DNA of 64,000 bases from NCBI RefSeq assembly GCF_036711975.1, contig NW_027248945.1, positions 62,001 to 126,000 of the forward strand. Direction: 5' to 3'. Position numbers and translations under genes: made by a program. This DNA is from Onthophagus taurus (lineage: Eukaryota; Arthropoda; Insecta; Coleoptera; Scarabaeidae). The notes under the pieces were generated by a model. It saw only the letters and a list, made by a program, of their open reading frames with translations. It did no database searches and was not told the origin of the DNA. This document shows, one piece after another, positions 63,534 through 64,000 of this stretch (position 1 is its first letter; each line of letters opens with the position of its first letter).

Positions 63534-64000
63534 TTAATTCTTATCAATTTCATTCACTGCCTCCCTAATAAATTCCTCAAAAGTGTAAAATGCACTTTCA
63601 ATTAAGTGTTTTTTTATAATTATATTGAATTTACTTCTTGACATTGCCGCAATGGAGGGTGGAACGATGTTGAAAAATTTTGGATCCCAATAGTCCATCG
63701 ATTGTTGTGTTCTTGAGAGTCGGTGATATGGTGTAGCAAGTTGATAGCAAGATCTAGTTGCATAACTATGTGATTCGCCGAGTGTTTGGAAAGTATTCCT
63801 ATTATCGTACACGTACATTAACATCGTATGTATGTATATACTTGGTAGGGTAAGTACTTCTTCTCTAATGAAATACTCCTAACAGCTATCACGCCGTCGC
63901 AGATTACAGAGAGCCCTAATTGCTGACTTTTGTATTTTAAATATTCTATGGAACTCAGTTGACTATCCCCAGAATAGAATTCCGTATGATGCCACGGACT
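63534..64000 (-). pseudogene. LINE C-terminal fragment, extends past the window
   Basis: On the minus strand, from the window edge: GILFWG, then HRIFKIQKSAIRALCNLRRR, FIREEVLTLPSIYI and then the frame 63824-63534 with LGESHSYATRSCYQLATPYH, DYWDPKFFNIVPPSIAA and KKHLIESAFYTFEEFI. This is the C-terminal domain found after the RT in Jockey/CR1-type LINEs. The gene ends at 63534. One frame change and a stop (WG-stop-STEF) are visible. The RT itself would lie beyond 64000. Confidence 0.7.

Noticed and set aside
1..64000. CRISPR arrays, operons, rRNA or tRNA genes
   Set aside because: No regularly spaced repeats of CRISPR type, no ribosome-binding sites and no rRNA- or tRNA-like blocks were seen; the sequence is eukaryotic with spliced genes.

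Overview
This is AT-rich, intron-bearing eukaryotic DNA, almost certainly from an insect. The evidence is the mix of elements: an errantivirus-like Ty3/gypsy element with an env-like gene, mdg1/412-like and mag-like Ty3 elements, Jockey/CR1-type LINEs, Penelope-like elements, piggyBac, PIF/Harbinger, P-element/THAP and DDE_3 mariner-like transposons. The order cannot be fixed from the sequence. I see no bacterial genes, rRNA or tRNA genes, or CRISPR. Only one gene looks like an ordinary host gene: a four-exon Ras-superfamily GTPase of the RERG/RASL11-12 type at 49983-51077 on the minus strand. Nearly everything else is transposable-element sequence, often nested and mostly decayed.

Layout. 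1-5049: a foldback, a long-TIR mariner-like element carrying a nested MITE, then Penelope-type debris with hammerhead-ribozyme-like motifs. 5050-11289 (minus): an errantivirus-like element with LTRs, primer site, polypurine tract, short gag, frameshifted pol and broken env. 11618-17520 (minus): a Penelope-like element split by a Jockey/CR1-type LINE (about 12906-16620). 17540-19320: a pipsqueak-HTH ORF flanked by arrays of a TTTGACC motif, direct repeats and a foldback. 19965-24585: a long-TIR element with TA duplication, containing a PIF/Harbinger element with TAA duplication and both of its genes (20815-23690), plus a MITE.

24812-29910: two Penelope terminal repeats in opposite orientation enclosing a LINE, a piggyBac relic and a mariner relic. 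30075-30751: a Ulp1-protease/PHD-finger relic. 31252-41484: an mdg1/412-like Ty3 element whose pol gene is interrupted by a young mag-like Ty3 element (33663-38102; LTRs differ at 1 of 177 sites; 5-bp duplication CAATC). 42859-43751: a short Ginger/KRBA2-like element with 48-bp perfect TIRs and a TATA duplication. 43848-49400: a Ty3 integrase fragment, a deleted mariner-like element and a LINE broken by a Harbinger fragment.

49983-51077 is the host GTPase gene. 51455-54622 is a LINE with RNase H. 55628-56661 is a mariner relic. 57650-58000 is a Penelope N-terminal fragment. 58497-59735 (minus) is a Ty3 integrase relic. 60033-62829 is a P-element-like gene with a THAP exon. 63534-64000 (minus) is a LINE end running off the window.

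The elements do not form a cooperative pathway. The points most worth a second look are the hammerhead-like motifs with palindromic stem III, the in-frame amber stop between gag and pol of the young Ty3 element, the small membrane ORF ahead of gag in the older Ty3 element, the Ulp1-like signature at the start of its LTR, the TTTGACC motif arrays, and the Ginger-like element with precise ends.
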